From Phlebiopsis flavidoalba (Eukaryota; Basidiomycota; Agaricomycetes; Polyporales; Phanerochaetaceae), in contig JAOCPU010000046.1 in assembly GCA_035772785.1 (NCBI GenBank), positions 186,001-250,000 on the forward strand: a stretch of 64,000 nucleotides of DNA, in the 5' to 3' direction. Below, piece by piece: positions 21,662 to 33,154 of this stretch. The notes beneath the pieces are model-generated. The model was not told where the DNA came from. It worked only from the letters and a program-made list of their open reading frames with translations, and did not search any database. Made by a program: the position numbers and the translations under genes. The stretch's first letter is position 1. Every line of letters begins with the position of its first letter.

Positions 21662-24600
21662 ATGCCTGTCTCATCTACAGAAAAGGTGCGTGGCGCGCTG
21701 TATTGTTTTTATTTCAGAACTTCTAAATCGAAACGCAATATTTTCAAGGCTCAGAGCACTCAACAAACTCCATGTACCGACTGTATCGCTCGACACCTTC
21801 CTTGTCGCCCAGTCCCGGGCGCAAAAAAATGCGTTGCCTGTAAAAAACCTGGACGCGGAAATGTAGTCACACTGCATCTGCGACGCCTGCTCCCACCCCA
21901 CGCCGCAGCCGCTCCCACTGTTCCACCAACACCTTCTAAGACTACTTCACCGCCCAAGCCGTCCACGTCTGCAACTGCGGCAGCCTCTACCTCAACCCCG
22001 ACAGAGTATATTGCGAGCCCAAAATGCACTTCTTGCGTCCTCCGTGGAACGAAGTGTATTCTCCGAAGCTCATCAGACAAGCGATGCATACCGTGCAACA
22101 CAAGTAACACAAATTGCAGTTTCGTCTGTCGCCCGTACCTTGCCCCCGTGTCACCACGCACAGAACCTCAATCTCACCGGCCGCCTACGCCTTCAGTGTC
22201 GGCTGCGCCGAAGCCGCCTACGCCTTCAGTGTCGGCTGCGCCGAAGCCGTCTACGTCTACATCCGCGTCTGTGCCCGCAAGTCGCGTCCCTGCGACTTCT
22301 ACGGTTCCTGCGCCTCCCGCAAGTTCGACCCAATCTACCCAGGAGATTGAACCAGACGCCAAATGCGAAGTCTGTGAACGTTCCGGAGAGAAGTGTACGG
22401 TTACTGTGCGCGGAGAACAATGCTCACAATGTCTCGCGAAAAACTCCTCCTCAACGTTGTAGTCTGGTGTGTTGTCGATGCCATCAAATGAAGCAAAAAT
22501 GTGTAGCGGAGAAGGGCAAGCCGTGCGCAGAGTGTGTCAACAAGAAGAAGCAATGCTCCGTGCGCGTTCATGTCATACCTAGCCCGATGCCGAGATGCTG
22601 ATAGAAGTGTCCATAGCTCCCACGTCCGGAGTGTCTTCAATGCAAGACGCGAAAAGCAAACAGCACAGATAGATGGGTATTATACGCGAAATGCGCTACA
22701 AGCAAATGGGATGTTGCGTGCACTACGTGTACGCAGGCCAGTCTCCCATGTAGTCTGGACCCCCATGCGCGTGAGTTAGCAATCGTTCCAGACGAAAATA
22801 ACTCAGCGAGCTCGGCGGCGACGGTACCAGGTCCGGGGGTCAAGGCTGCTGCAGCAGTAGCCTCAGCTATGTCTCCGGTTACGGTTTCGTCCAGAGTGCC
22901 CAGCGCTTCCACATCTCAGTTGACCCCCCTGACCAGTCAACTTGCGAGCTCTCTCAAATCCGCATCGACGCCTGTCCAGAAGCCAACAGGGACGTCCCTT
23001 GTGGTCACCTCGCGTACGGTGCTCCCCGTCGAACACATCTATTAAAGCACCCACTGCTGGACCCTCATCAACACCCAAGCAGGCGGCAGGAATAACTTCA
23101 GTGGCGTCCGTGCGGACAGCGGCGCCTCTCCCAGCGACTCCCAAGCAGGCAGTGGGGACTACCTCTGCGACGCCCAGGCAGATACTCACAACTACCCCCA
23201 CAACGCCCGCCTCCGCACCCTCTGCCTCGGCAGGAACAAAAGGCAAGAGCCGGCTACGAGTAGACACAACTACGCCACGGGAACAAAGTCCCGATTCACC
23301 ATTGAGCGACCTAACCTCCATCGGATCACGCAGCCCGTCACCCGCGCCGCCCAAGGACACACCACCCACGTCTGCGGGCTCTGCCCAACGCCGTTCGAGC
23401 TCCCGCCGCGCAAAAAGCGTAAACGTGCGGATGACGACGAAGGCACACGACGCGAGAGGCCTACGATGGTAGCAGACAATGATGTAATCGACTTGACGAG
23501 GAGTCCGAGTCCTGAACTCACGGTGGTGCGGAACGCGATTGCGGCTGCGAGGACGGGATCGTCAGTCATGGTGTATCCGACCCCTGCAGGTGCGAGGATG
23601 GTGGTTATACCGAAGCCTGTTGCTGGAAAGAGCGGCGACTTCGTCGAGTACATCCGGGTCCAATGCTACGAAGGTGGCGCCTGCGGCGGGTGGGTCCACG
23701 CTCAGAGGCGCGAAAGCATCATCTGCAACGAGTGTCCCAAACGTCCGCGGAAGCAGGGACATCTACCCCGGGCCCATTGTATCTGCCTCCACCACAGGCG
23801 CGAAGCGGCCCCCCAGTCCAGTGTGTCTGTGCTAGGGACGAAGAAGACAACCGTATCGAGTACGTCTGCGCTTGGACGCACGGGTACAGCAACTGCGTCG
23901 GGCACACCTACCTCCGGAGGTGCGAAGACCACCACAACCACAGGTGTATCTGCTTCCGGAGGCGAGAAACAAACGGCTTCGCCGCCGTCTGGACGAGCCA
24001 CCGTTTCAAATTCGAACGCACCCTCATCTGCAGCCGTACCTGCGCCACCAAGGCGACAAGCAGCGACGTCGTCATCACCTGCACCAATACCAACGCCTCT
24101 CGCATCTTCCTCGAAGACGGCTTCGACATCTGTGGCAACACCAGTTCCATTGTCAGCACCGATGTTGGCGACGCCCGTCACCACACCAGCCATTTCTGCA
24201 CCCATAGTACCAACTTCAAACCCCCACGCCTTCCCCTGCACCCGAATCCTCACCAGCACGAATGTCAGCACGAATATTAGCTCGAACGCCAGCACCGTCA
24301 ACGCCCACCGCAATACCAGTTTCTTCGTCTGCCCCGTCACCCACTCCGCCCCCTCCGCCACCACCCACATCAAGACCCCCTTCCTCCGCAGCCTCGTTCC
24401 CCTCACTGGACATCACTGCGCTCGCACAAGCAATATCGACGCAAATCGCGGCGCAGCTGCGCACCCACAGCGACGCAGCCTTCTCGGGACTCGCGACGCG
24501 GCTCACGGCGCTCGAGGGCGGCAGTGGGGCGGCTCGAAAGCGCCGAGCGCGCACAGCGGAGGAGGACGCGGCGGCGCGGTGGGGCGGAGCTCGATGCGCG

Positions 24601-26031
24601 GCTTGCGGACGCGGAGCGGCGTGCGGGAGAGCGCACCGAGGAGTTGTGGCGCAAGTGCGAAGCGCGTGTTGTGGGTGTGGAGAGCGCATTTGAGGGGCGC
24701 GCGGGACTCGGACGTGGGGAGGTCGAGGAGCTGGTGAACGCGGCGGTGGCGGAGGGGGTGAAGGAGGTTGGAGTGTCGGTGGGCGCGGGGGTGGTGAAGT
24801 GTGCGGAGGACGTTGTGGGGCGAGTTGTGGCTGCGTTTGAGGACAGAGAGGTGAAGAGGCGAGAGGAGGAGACTGAGAGGTTGGAGAAGGAGAAGGATTA
24901 CAGGAAGAAGGAAGAAGAGATTGTGAGGGAGGATAGGAGGCGGGAAGCGGAAATGGCGAGGATAGCAAGAGAGCGAGAGGATAAGAGGCGTGAAGAGGAG
25001 CTCGCCCGACTGGAAAGGGAGAGAGCGCAGAGGAGGATGGAGGAAGAAGTTGCCAGGATGGAACAGGACATGATGATTCGCAGAAGAGAAGAGGCGATTG
25101 CTAGGAAGGAGAAGGAGAGGATGGACAGGGAGCTTGCTGAAAGGGAGAAGCAAAGAAAAAAGCAGAAGTTGCCAGCAGAGACAGGACCACGAGTCCACAA
25201 AAGTCAAACGGGCAAGGAAGTGGACAAGGGGGGTTCGATGGAGAACGGAACCCAAGAGAAGAGAGCTTCAAAGCGACCTAGACAGGAGGACTACCTCAGA
25301 TCAAGTAGAAGGCGCAACACCGAACGACGAGGTTTGTCCCATTCAAACATGCAGATTAAAGTTTGCATACTAATCTGCATTGACAGACCGATTCGTCTTC
25401 ATCCCGCATAACTCGGCACCGCGCAGACGATATATCGCTTCTCGAGGACGTAGCCCTGCAGCGCATTGATGAATACAGCCTCAAACAAAACCGCATACCT
25501 GCAAGCGCAGTTCGGGGAGTACGTCAGACAGTGCGAGGACACGACGACAGAAATGTGGCGCCGCACTTCCAAGGTGCTCAAGAACTGCAGAAGTTACAGA
25601 CGACCACAGTCGAGCGTCTCTCGTGCGAGTATGCAAGACTCGGTCGGTGTCGAGGTCGCACGGCTCAACCGCGAGTTTAGCTTGCTCGAAGGCCTCACTA
25701 TACGCAGGATCAACGATGGAATCGCCTCAGTGCCATGGTCCCCTCAGACTGGGTGCGTATACGACCCGGTGCAGATGAAGGAGGAGGTCAGGAGCGTATA
25801 CACGGGCCCTCGGCGTCGCGAGAAGCAACGGGCGTCGAGGGAGACTCAGAGGTGGAACTGGATGAGACTGTCGAGTGTCAGCTACGTTCCGCTGTCTTTT
25901 AATCCCTGGTTCATTTCGCAGGGCTTTCTGACGACGAGCGTTCTATCCACGGAGAATGCCCATTCGGTCGCCCGTGCAGCATACTGGTCACGCCAACTGG
26001 CGTAGGGCAGACAACCCCAACACAATCATGA
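21662..26031 (+). CDS. Large protein with tandem six-cysteine clusters, NLS, SIM-like motif and coiled coil
   Basis: The start ATG 21662 (MPVSSTEK) is followed by a short intron. Four or five cysteine modules come next, near 21773-21864, 22022-22118, 22360-22460, 22470-22565 and 22630-22757. Modules 1, 2 and 4 fit C-x2-C-x6-C-x7-9-C-x2-C-x6-C, the spacing of fungal Zn2Cys6 clusters (for example CTSCVLRGTKC then CIPCNTSNTNC); modules 3 and 5 are partial. Linkers are rich in Pro, Thr, Ser and Ala. Near 23405-23500 come PPRKKRKR (nuclear signal), an acidic patch and NDVIDLTRSPSPE, which contains the VIDLT form of a SUMO-interaction motif. After a second low-complexity stretch with a polyproline run (about 24345), LAQAISTQIAAQL begins a coiled coil. 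It continues as about 150 residues of Glu/Arg/Lys heptads (24690-25160), then QCEDTTTEMWRRTSKVLK and a final helical part. The frame changes several times, so one gene versus two cannot be settled. No catalytic domain is seen; a nuclear DNA- or chromatin-binding role is inferred. Confidence 0.6.
22181..22246 (+). repeat. Two perfect 33 bp tandem copies in the cysteine-cluster gene
   Basis: Units 22181-22213 and 22214-22246 are identical and encode PPTPSVSAAPK twice; a partial third copy begins at 22247. The unit is a multiple of three, so it lengthens the linker between cysteine modules 2 and 3 without breaking the frame. Confidence 0.9.
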
Positions 26032-27388
26032 TAGTAGAGCCATCAGCATCCCTCAACGAACCTCTGGAGCGGTCTTTATTATTTTATACCTATACCGTAT
26101 ACTTGTATCTTCCGAGTCAGCAATTGCCGTAAGTAATACTTATCGTCGTTTAAATCGTAGGGCAGTAGCTCAAGTACGCAAATTATAATTTCTGTTCGAA
26201 TCTGACATGAGAATAAAAACTCTCCTTACTTTATAAAGCCCTTGCGGTTGTTCTTCTGCAGCTGCAACACCAAAAACCGGACGGTCTATGCGTCCAGTGG
26301 ACTGTAAAGACGGCTCATGCACAGCTGAAACTTAGCCAAAAAAATCAATTCACGGCCACCATGCCGTTGTCCCATCAATAGGAGTCAACCCCACTGTCAA
26401 TGGTGCACATGGTGCGCCCGCTAGACCGTCCCCAGACACTATCAAGACGGCTCCGTGGAGCCTTGACTCAGCCGCGCAGGAGGGATATTACAAAAAAATA
26501 CGGTGAATGAGGCCAACCGTCTCAGAAGAAACACACACACTAGACAGCGATGTCAGACCCCAACTTCTACTTCGAGTCCCGAACGCCTGCGGATGTTCGT
26601 ACTGGCTCGCTTCGTCTGAAGAGCACTGCGCATTCCTCGTTAACACTCTACAAACGAACCACATAGTTCATAGCGGGCGAGGGCAAGACGGGCTGTAGAC
26701 GATCTCGAAAAGGTGCCCCCGAAAAAAGCGCCTCGAGCGGTTTGTCGAAGAGCACGAGCGAAAACGGATATGGCTCCTTTCCTACGTGTCGCTGAAGGAC
26801 AGCGGAGAAACACGTCGTGAACCGTCAGCCTCATGCGTCAGCGGCCAAGGACAGCGTGATCACGCTGCCCGACAGTTCGGGTTCGCTAGCATCGAGTGAG
26901 GAGACAGGCAGAAGGGCCTACGCGACGCGAGGCTTGGGCAATTGGGCACGAACTATCGAGTGGGTTCAAACGCGAGAGGGGTCTCGAGGGTCGTATTCGG
27001 GTTCTGCGACCCGGGCAACACGACCGAGTCGGAAGGCGATGGAGAAGTTGGTCTCGAGTTCAAGGGATTAAGACGTTGTATCAGTTTGGGGGCCATTGAG
27101 GAGGTGCTGTTACGCCCTGCCGGAGATGAGGGACCACCGAATGTGTAGTGTATGGAGTCGGAATATAACCTGCCCACAAAACCGGAGCAGTGCATGAGAG
27201 ATATATACTCCTTTTATTTATGGTTTTTCGCTCCGTCCTGCACTTGTTGGAGCGTAGCTGTAACATCGCAACAGTCGTGGTAGGAACTTTGAGCGAGAAA
27301 GCACTAGTATTGCTTGAAAGTTTTGAGCGAAACCAAAGAAGTATATCACGTGGACAACGATCGGGACGCGACGCGACGCGAGCCGCGA
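26032..27388. other. No recognised gene apart from one short ORF
   Basis: The first part (26032-26500) is AT-richer flank. From 26550 a possible gene follows, listed separately. Basic, frame-shifting stretches run from 26690 to 27140 without a family motif. The right end is the left flank of the hAT element. Confidence 0.4.
26550..26666 (+). CDS. Unrecognised short ORF, possibly the first exon of a frame-broken gene
   Basis: ATG 26550 opens MSDPNFYFESRTPADVRTG and runs 38 codons to a stop. In neighbouring frames downstream there are basic segments such as DLEKVPPKKAPR (about 26700) and later SVITLPDSSG and IEWVQTREG, which may belong to the same gene. No family is recognised. Confidence 0.25.
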   Translation: MSDPNFYFESRTPADVRTGSLRLKSTAHSSLTLYKRTT

Positions 27389-27396
27389 GTCACGAC
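27389..27396. repeat. Left 8 bp target-site duplication
   Basis: GTCACGAC directly precedes the TAGGGG end of the hAT element and is identical to bases 28386-28393. Confidence 0.92.
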
Positions 27397-28385
27397 TAGG
27401 GGTCTCCAATTATGATTACATACGCTGAAAGGGCTGTGATTTACGGATTACCAAAAATTACGTCGTACGCCTAGGCTAATATATTGTAAGCGTATGATAA
27501 GCATAAGTAATTGTAATATATGGGTATTTAATTGTATGTAATATTTAAATCATGCCCAAGCCAAAAACAACTACAAGGTATATGTGCTACGAAGGGGAGT
27601 GTATACTGACATCCTTGAGATAATAGATGGGCTGTCCTAGACTCTATTTCGTCCAATGGCCGCTCTTGGCACTGCAATCGCAGCCGTTTTCTCTTTTATA
27701 GACCATGAGCGGCTATGTGGTAATGTTTGCCTGAATCTCGAAAATAACCATTTCACAGAGACGCTGTTGAACACCCATGGCAGAATCACCAAGATACTCT
27801 CGTAGGGCATGCGGGAATAGGAAGACATGGTCGATTTGTTAGTAGACACCCACGTCTGTGCGGGTCTAAATCAAAACCCCGGTCAAGCAGGGCTTGGGCT
27901 TGATGTCCGCAACGTCAACGGCAGAGGCGCGAACTCAATGCCCCGCTTTGCAACGGATATGTGCCTAGTCTGAATGTACTGAGCTCCAGCTTCGAGGCTG
28001 TGGCGGTAGCCAGAGCGGCGCTTGAGGCTACAGTAAAACAGACGGGGAGATTGAGCTCGCTGGTGCCGTTTGCGCCGCCGTCACACCTGATAACATTGCC
28101 TCGCGTGCGGTCAAGTATTCTTGATACACTTCTGGGCGGCTGCCCTCCAGAATAATCCAAGACTACCTTGACAACTATCGCGTCATTCCCCGGTGATGGG
28201 AGCCGGGCTTTGGGTCTCATCGTACGCATTACATACGGTGACCGTACGATAATATATGCGTACGAAATCGTAATCTAATGCACCATAATATAAGGCAGAG
28301 CATACGGGATGGGGCATATGTACGATGTATGTACGCGTAATATGAGAATATATTTTTTATGTAATCGTATTTCTGGTGACCCCTA
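27397..28385. mobile_element. Non-autonomous hAT-type DNA transposon, 989 bp
   Basis: The left end starts TAGGGGTCTCCA and the right end, read inward on the other strand, starts TAGGGGTCACCA. Both terminal inverted repeats then reach ATTACATA after 6-8 variable bases, giving arms of about 26-28 bp. The element is flanked by a perfect 8 bp duplication GTCACGAC (27389-27396 and 28386-28393). An 8 bp target duplication with TAGGG-type ends is typical of the hAT superfamily. Outer parts are AT-rich with many TACG/CGTA words; the middle (about 27640-28230) is GC-richer and contains no transposase motif. The exact duplication suggests a recent insertion. It sits in sequence with no recognised gene. 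Confidence 0.92.
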
Positions 28386-28393
28386 GTCACGAC
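28386..28393. repeat. Right 8 bp target-site duplication
   Basis: GTCACGAC directly follows the CCCCTA end of the hAT element and is identical to bases 27389-27396. Confidence 0.92.
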
Positions 28394-29425
28394 TTACAAG
28401 TTACAATTGACCATCATTGTGTTTCCTCACTTCATGCGTCTATTCCACTGTGCTTCGGTCAAAACAAATTTCTTCTCATCTGTAGCTGTGACACCAGATG
28501 AACTTAGAAGTGGGCCGCAACGGTGTCGTCCAAGGGAGATCATCAGTGAGTAGAATAATCTGTGGCAGATACATCGCATACACACGAGCTTGTAGTAATC
28601 ACCAGGATTAGGTTCAAGCATCCAGTATAGGTACAGGCTATGTACTGTTCTGTTCATCACACGAGTATCGCTGAACAACTTGAAGGGTCCTACCGAGGTC
28701 TTACAGAGAAGGCTTCGCATTGACCTGACTTTGCCTGGCCGCAAATCGGGATAAATCGCGCGTTCGAATGCAGAGATGTTCCGACGGCTACAACATCTAC
28801 GATGATTTTGCTCAAATCATCGTCAGCCTCGCAAAACCCCCTGTAGGGTCTGATGACGCACTTACCAGCCATTTGTCGTCACGGATGTTTTTGACGCATT
28901 TTTCATCCGCTCTCCGTATATCGCTCGTTTTCGAGCTTCTTCCTGCTTTCCATCATAGGTGAATTCGGAGGTATCCTTGCTCTCGGCAATTTGCAAGTCC
29001 TCGCTTAAGTCGGTGGGATAGGATTACTCGTCCGCTATTGACGGTTCGTCCAGCAGAAACCCAGGCGTTCAAGCTCGTTCACTCTCCACCCTCGACAGAC
29101 TTCCGAGTCAAACCCGACTCATATCGTTACACTGCGCAGAGCATGTGAGTCGAGCCAGAAAGACTACATCCGTTCAAATATCGTTGTACACCACTGTCAA
29201 AAGCGAGACTGACTGCGTCGAATATTACAGGCAACCATTCCACTTCGTAACCCAGACGAGTTTGCTACCACGGCTTGTGAGTCTTCGTAATGACACTGCT
29301 CCTGGTCAGCTTCATGATCTTTCAGGAATTGTACTTGAATCAAACGGCTACGTACGTATGGACGCTCTCAATCATATGACACCGCTCTAAAGTTCCCATT
29401 CAAACATCAGCGAACCAACTCGAAG
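28394..29425. other. No gene recognised
   Basis: Short frames at 28427-28744 (-), 28768-28962 (+) and 29145-29390 (+) have no family motif. A coding gene with broken frames cannot be excluded. Confidence 0.4.
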
Positions 29426-29656
29426 TTATACGTCTAGAAACCGACATACGCAGCGCTTTTCGCAGTCGCTCGCCTTACCCGCCGAGCGCAGCACGAACGG
29501 GGGTCGAGCTCGGGGTCGCCGAGCCTGCGAATGAGGTGCGGCTCCTCGAGTCCGCGTGCAGCACCCGCCGGTGATTGAGACGCAGCATACGGCGTGCAGC
29601 GGAGTGGGTGCCCCGACGAGGAGGGTGAAGAGAGCCACAGGGAGCGAGAACTTCAT
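29426..29656 (-). CDS. Small secreted cysteine-containing protein
   Basis: ATG 29656 opens MKFSLPVALFTLLVGAPTPL, a textbook secretion signal with cleavage probably after the AHA-like region at LHA. The mature part is about 50 residues with CC near the start, a second CC, and CEKRCVC close to the end; the stop is 29426-29428. A TATA box sits about 65 bp upstream. Size, signal peptide and cysteine pairs fit the effector-like small secreted proteins common in basidiomycetes, but no family is recognised. The Arg-rich middle may be a frame-shifted portion. The longer frame reaching to 29824 is the leader read through, so 29656 is preferred. Confidence 0.6.
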   Translation of the reverse strand: MKFSLPVALFTLLVGAPTPLHAVCCVSITGGCCTRTRGAAPHSQARRPRARPPFVLRSAGKASDCEKRCVCRFLDV

Positions 29657-29717
29657 TGTTGAATACGTGAAGGGTGAGTGAGCACGGTGTCTGTGGTTTG
29701 GGTGAGCAACGGCGAGG

Positions 29718-29725
29718 TATTTATA
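29718..29725 (-). promoter_or_regulatory. TATA box for the small secreted protein
   Basis: The minus strand reads TATAAATA 62-69 bp before ATG 29656, a normal distance for a fungal core promoter. Confidence 0.6.
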
Positions 29726-30682
29726 CTGATTTTCGCGGTCAATTATGGCACGGCGGTGGGTGACGGTTGCAGCGGCTTGAATGAGGCCGTGTATGGTCGT
29801 GTGGGATGATAAGATACAAGTCAAGTGCGTACAGGGTGCGTACCTGCCAAAAGGTGTTAGATGAGTGGTCCGCTCTCACGGTTGCCGTAGACGTGAGCAT
29901 GCGGCGTTGAGCAAGACTTCTTAGCCGTCGCCCGGCAAGTGTGCAGGGACGGCTAGTGTTGATGCGGTATTTCTAAATGATTGGAAAAAAAAAAAAAATT
30001 TAATCAAAGAACTACGACCAGACACAACGGTGCTCATGCTCAACACTCCGGATCATCGTCCCCGCGCTCCCCAATGTTAACTGTATCGTCGCTCTATGGG
30101 TGGCCCAGGTTTGGCTTGCGATCTTTCAGATGGCGATTTATCTTACCTGCTGAATCTTCTCACAGAAGATGAGAAGGCGGAGCGTTCGGGTTCATTTCGG
30201 TAAACCCATCTAAAAATTGTCAGAATCAAAATAGTACATAGGATCCCGCTCATTTACTACACTCTGTGCCCCTAATTGCAGGTGTGATCTACTGAGACGA
30301 CTCACGGAACCAACGTGGATGAGATTGAAGAGGACCAAAGCCAAGGAATTACACCAATGAGTCAAGCCGCAGCGGGCGGAAGATGCAAGCAGCCCTTTTA
30401 TAGCACGAGTCTGCGCGTAGACGCAAGGGGAAGCCGTGGGTTTCTAAACAGTGAGAGAGGGTTCTGAGTAGAGCGCAACTGTTATTGGTGTTGGTTTTGC
30501 GAACAGACGTACAAGGGGACGAGGCGACAAGACTAGTGCTAAACGTGGAAAACTGATGAAAACATACAAATGAATGGCGCGAAATGCACAAAGATACGAA
30601 GAAATGTTTGAGCGAGACAAGAAAGTGATCGTGTATCTGAGACTGGGTAGGTACGAAAAATTGTTACATGTCCATGAATGAG
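29726..30682. other. Intergenic, no gene recognised
   Basis: A run of 14 A lies at 29985-29998 followed by TTTAATC. The rest has short frames without motif and ends at the 3' flank of the F-box gene. Confidence 0.5.
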
Positions 30683-32177
30683 CTAACAATAGCTGTGTAA
30701 CAGTCCGAAGTTTCCATTACACATGGGTAAAATCCAAGATTTGTCTGCTTTGCACTGAAGCGAGGCATGATGCGTGTATAGCTTCCTGAGCCCGCTGGGA
30801 CCCAAGTGACGCCCCTCCGTGATTATAGTCAATTTTTTGAGGCCTCGATCCAGATAATCCAACCCAAACGAATCCAGATCCGCCAGCATGCCATAATTGT
30901 CACCGACATGGGTATCAAGAGTCACTGATACATCTTGCAGAGAGTTGTTGTCAAAGAGATCGCGTAATATAATCCGCATGATCTCAGGTGTAGGAGTGGA
31001 CGGCCTGATATCTTCTATGTCCAAAGTGCTGAGAAAGTCCACAGTGATTGATTTAAGGGAATGTTTTGCAGTAGGACAGGCCTAACTCCATTGGTTCACT
31101 TTCATCATCATCATCTTCTTCTTCTTCACCGATGAACAAACCTAGTCTGAATTATGAATACTTGTGATAGCAGAAAAAAAGGGGGTGTAAGACACTTGCC
31201 TAGGTCATCGCACGTCTCCCACCCACACTCTGAGTACCAGAGATTCGATCTGTTTTTGACCTACACCTTTGAAAAGGTCGTACGTCCATCCAGAAGATCC
31301 TTCGGGGAAAACCAGGTCAACGTCCAAGTGCAGGGCTGTTTTGTCTGTAGCCTGGACCAATGAAGCTAGAAATCCGTATTCCACCAGAGATGTTTCCGTG
31401 AATCCATAGTAGGGATGCAAATCCAGACGTTTTTGACGATGACGAATGCTTGTCAGGAGCGGTATGAGCGAGGCAGCTGCGAAGCGTCCTGTCGTCGCAA
31501 TCAATGTTGTCGCTGCAAAAAATCCAGTGCTTGGAGGGATGGGAAAATGTGTGAAGAGGCGGAGGATGTCTTCGGGAGGGGAGTCGTGGGGGTATTGGTA
31601 CGCTAGGGTACCAACATCATCCAAAATCAGCGTGCGGAGGGACCTTTCGGGCTCAAGAGCGTGGGACGACATGTTGATGGCTGATGTTCAGCTCAGTTAG
31701 ATGTAAATTGGACAATCTGGGGAGAGCAGCTACGATCCGGTTGTAGCAGTTGAGCTTCAACGTGGTAGAAGCCATCCTCGTCTGAGATGAAACCACCCAC
31801 TCGCAGCGTACGGATGCTGGAAGCGATGTGGGTAGCTCTGCCTCCGGGAGTCCACCAACTCGATGAACGCACCCAGCATTTGCTGAAACGCTAGCTGCTG
31901 CGGATCAAGGTCTTCACTTGCGCTTGAGTCTTGAGTCTCATCCTCCGTGCTCTCGTTTCCGTCCTCGTCATCATTAGCGGCCTCTGTGGACTTCGAAGTA
32001 AAATTATTGTTCCTTGTTAGTACAACGACCTCGAAGAGCCTGCGACGGGCTTCCGGGAAGCCAGTCCTGGCCAATTAGGGAGCAACTTGCGAGGTCGTCC
32101 CTTGTAACCTGCTTCACGATGAGGTGGATGACATCCGGGGCGAGTCGAATAGACGAGAATTTCGAAACGGATGTCAT
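30683..32177 (-). CDS. F-box/leucine-rich-like protein, frame-broken
   Basis: The start at ATG 32177 gives MTSVSKFSSIRLAPDVIHLIVKQVTRDDLASCSLI then WLPEARRRLFEVVVL in the next frame. This is the three-helix F-box that binds Skp1 in SCF ubiquitin ligases. An acidic stretch (SEDLDPQQ region) follows at about 31900-31980. Then come IRTLRVGGF, LNCYNRIVAALPRLSNLHLTELNI, EPERSLRTLILDDVGT and FAAASLIPLLTSI, a layout common in large agaric F-box families. A final exon (31042-30683) contains SFGLDYLDRGLKKLTI. Near 31095 the minus strand encodes a run of Glu/Asp from a simple repeat. Substrate unknown. At least one single-base shift lies near 32058. Confidence 0.75.
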
Positions 32178-32441
32178 GTTCAACTGTAACGATAGTCAGC
32201 ACGCCACAATTCGCAAGTAAAGGACTGTGCCTACCAGGAACGATATATCTTTGGAGAGCGTTGACTGGGTTGGGAGGAAAGGCACAGCTACTCGCTGGGA
32301 AAATATATGCCAAGCGGGGAACGCCACCAAGAGCGAACGGCGTTTCTCGCTCAACGTACATAGTCACGTTTCGCAAAATGATGTATTCTAACCCGCCGTC
32401 CTACAAAATCTAAAAGGTATATGCTATCGCTACGAGTATGC

Positions 32442-33154
32442 CTATGTCGTCCGCACGAGAAGAATCATAAACTGGTTGATTCTCTGTTGCACCTTATCCT
32501 TTACTGTTAGGTACGCGCCTCAGTAACGTTTGCTCGTTGATGACAATTTCCGTCGTGTCCGCCTTTGGTCGACTGGACCCGTGACGCGATAGCCGTTGAG
32601 TCCGTCTCCACGATAACTCTACAGTGGGGTTGATCACAGAGGCTCGCAGTTGAAATTTGGTAAGACTCACCCGTCGTCGATTGTCTCATCTAGGCACAAG
32701 AGTACCAGGTCGAGGTTTCTCAAGCACTGATCGCTTCTCTAGCTGGTTTCTGAGGAGCATGTGCGCCGCGTCCGAGAATGATACCAGTGCGGAGAGCAGC
32801 ATAAGCTCATTTGCAGATTGGTCGCCGATTATGTAGCATATGAGGTCGAGGGAATGTCTGGTTACACTGCCAGGAATCCATCGTAAAGGATGATCTCGCT
32901 GGTAGCCGGCCCACCCTGGAATGAGATATAGACCACCGTGCCAGACGAGAATGGCTACGCACCACCGGCTTTCTTGGTCTTTTGGAAGAGTCCCTTCTCG
33001 AAGGCGCGTTTGCTCCTTGAGAGTGGTGAGCTTCTTGCTACCGGCATTTGGGCTGCCTGGTGGGTGGTAGTACTTCGCGAGTACGCGATGCCCATCCGTG
33101 TCTGTGATAATGAAGCCCGGACACGGTATAGAGAGACAGATTCAAGTTTGACAT
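32442..33154 (-). CDS. RET3: Coatomer subunit zeta (COPI), frame-broken
   Basis: Zeta-COP is the small longin-fold subunit of the F-subcomplex of coatomer, which coats Golgi-to-ER vesicles. ATG 33154 opens MSNLNLSLYTV. After a frame change the protein reads FIITDTDGHRVLAKYY, LTTLKEQ, HSLDLICYIIGDQSANELML, LSALVSFSDAAHMLLRNQLEKRSVLE, DNRR (from the DETIDDG loop), IVETDSTAIASRV, RPKADTTEIVINEQTLL and VKDKVQQRIN, ending at stop 32442-32444. Length and order match the family. Most segments are joined by short introns or single-base shifts. It is the second ER-Golgi transport gene in the window besides USO1, about 24 kb away. Confidence 0.87.

Noticed and set aside
23702..24406. Minus-strand frame of 234 codons opposite the cysteine-cluster gene
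   Set aside because: Val/Ala/Gly-rich mirror of the Thr/Pro/Ala linker coded on the plus strand; no independent evidence.
24503..25255. Minus-strand Leu/Pro/Ser-rich frame of 250 codons
   Set aside because: Antisense of the Glu/Arg/Lys coiled coil, whose codons read as Leu/Ser/Phe on the other strand.
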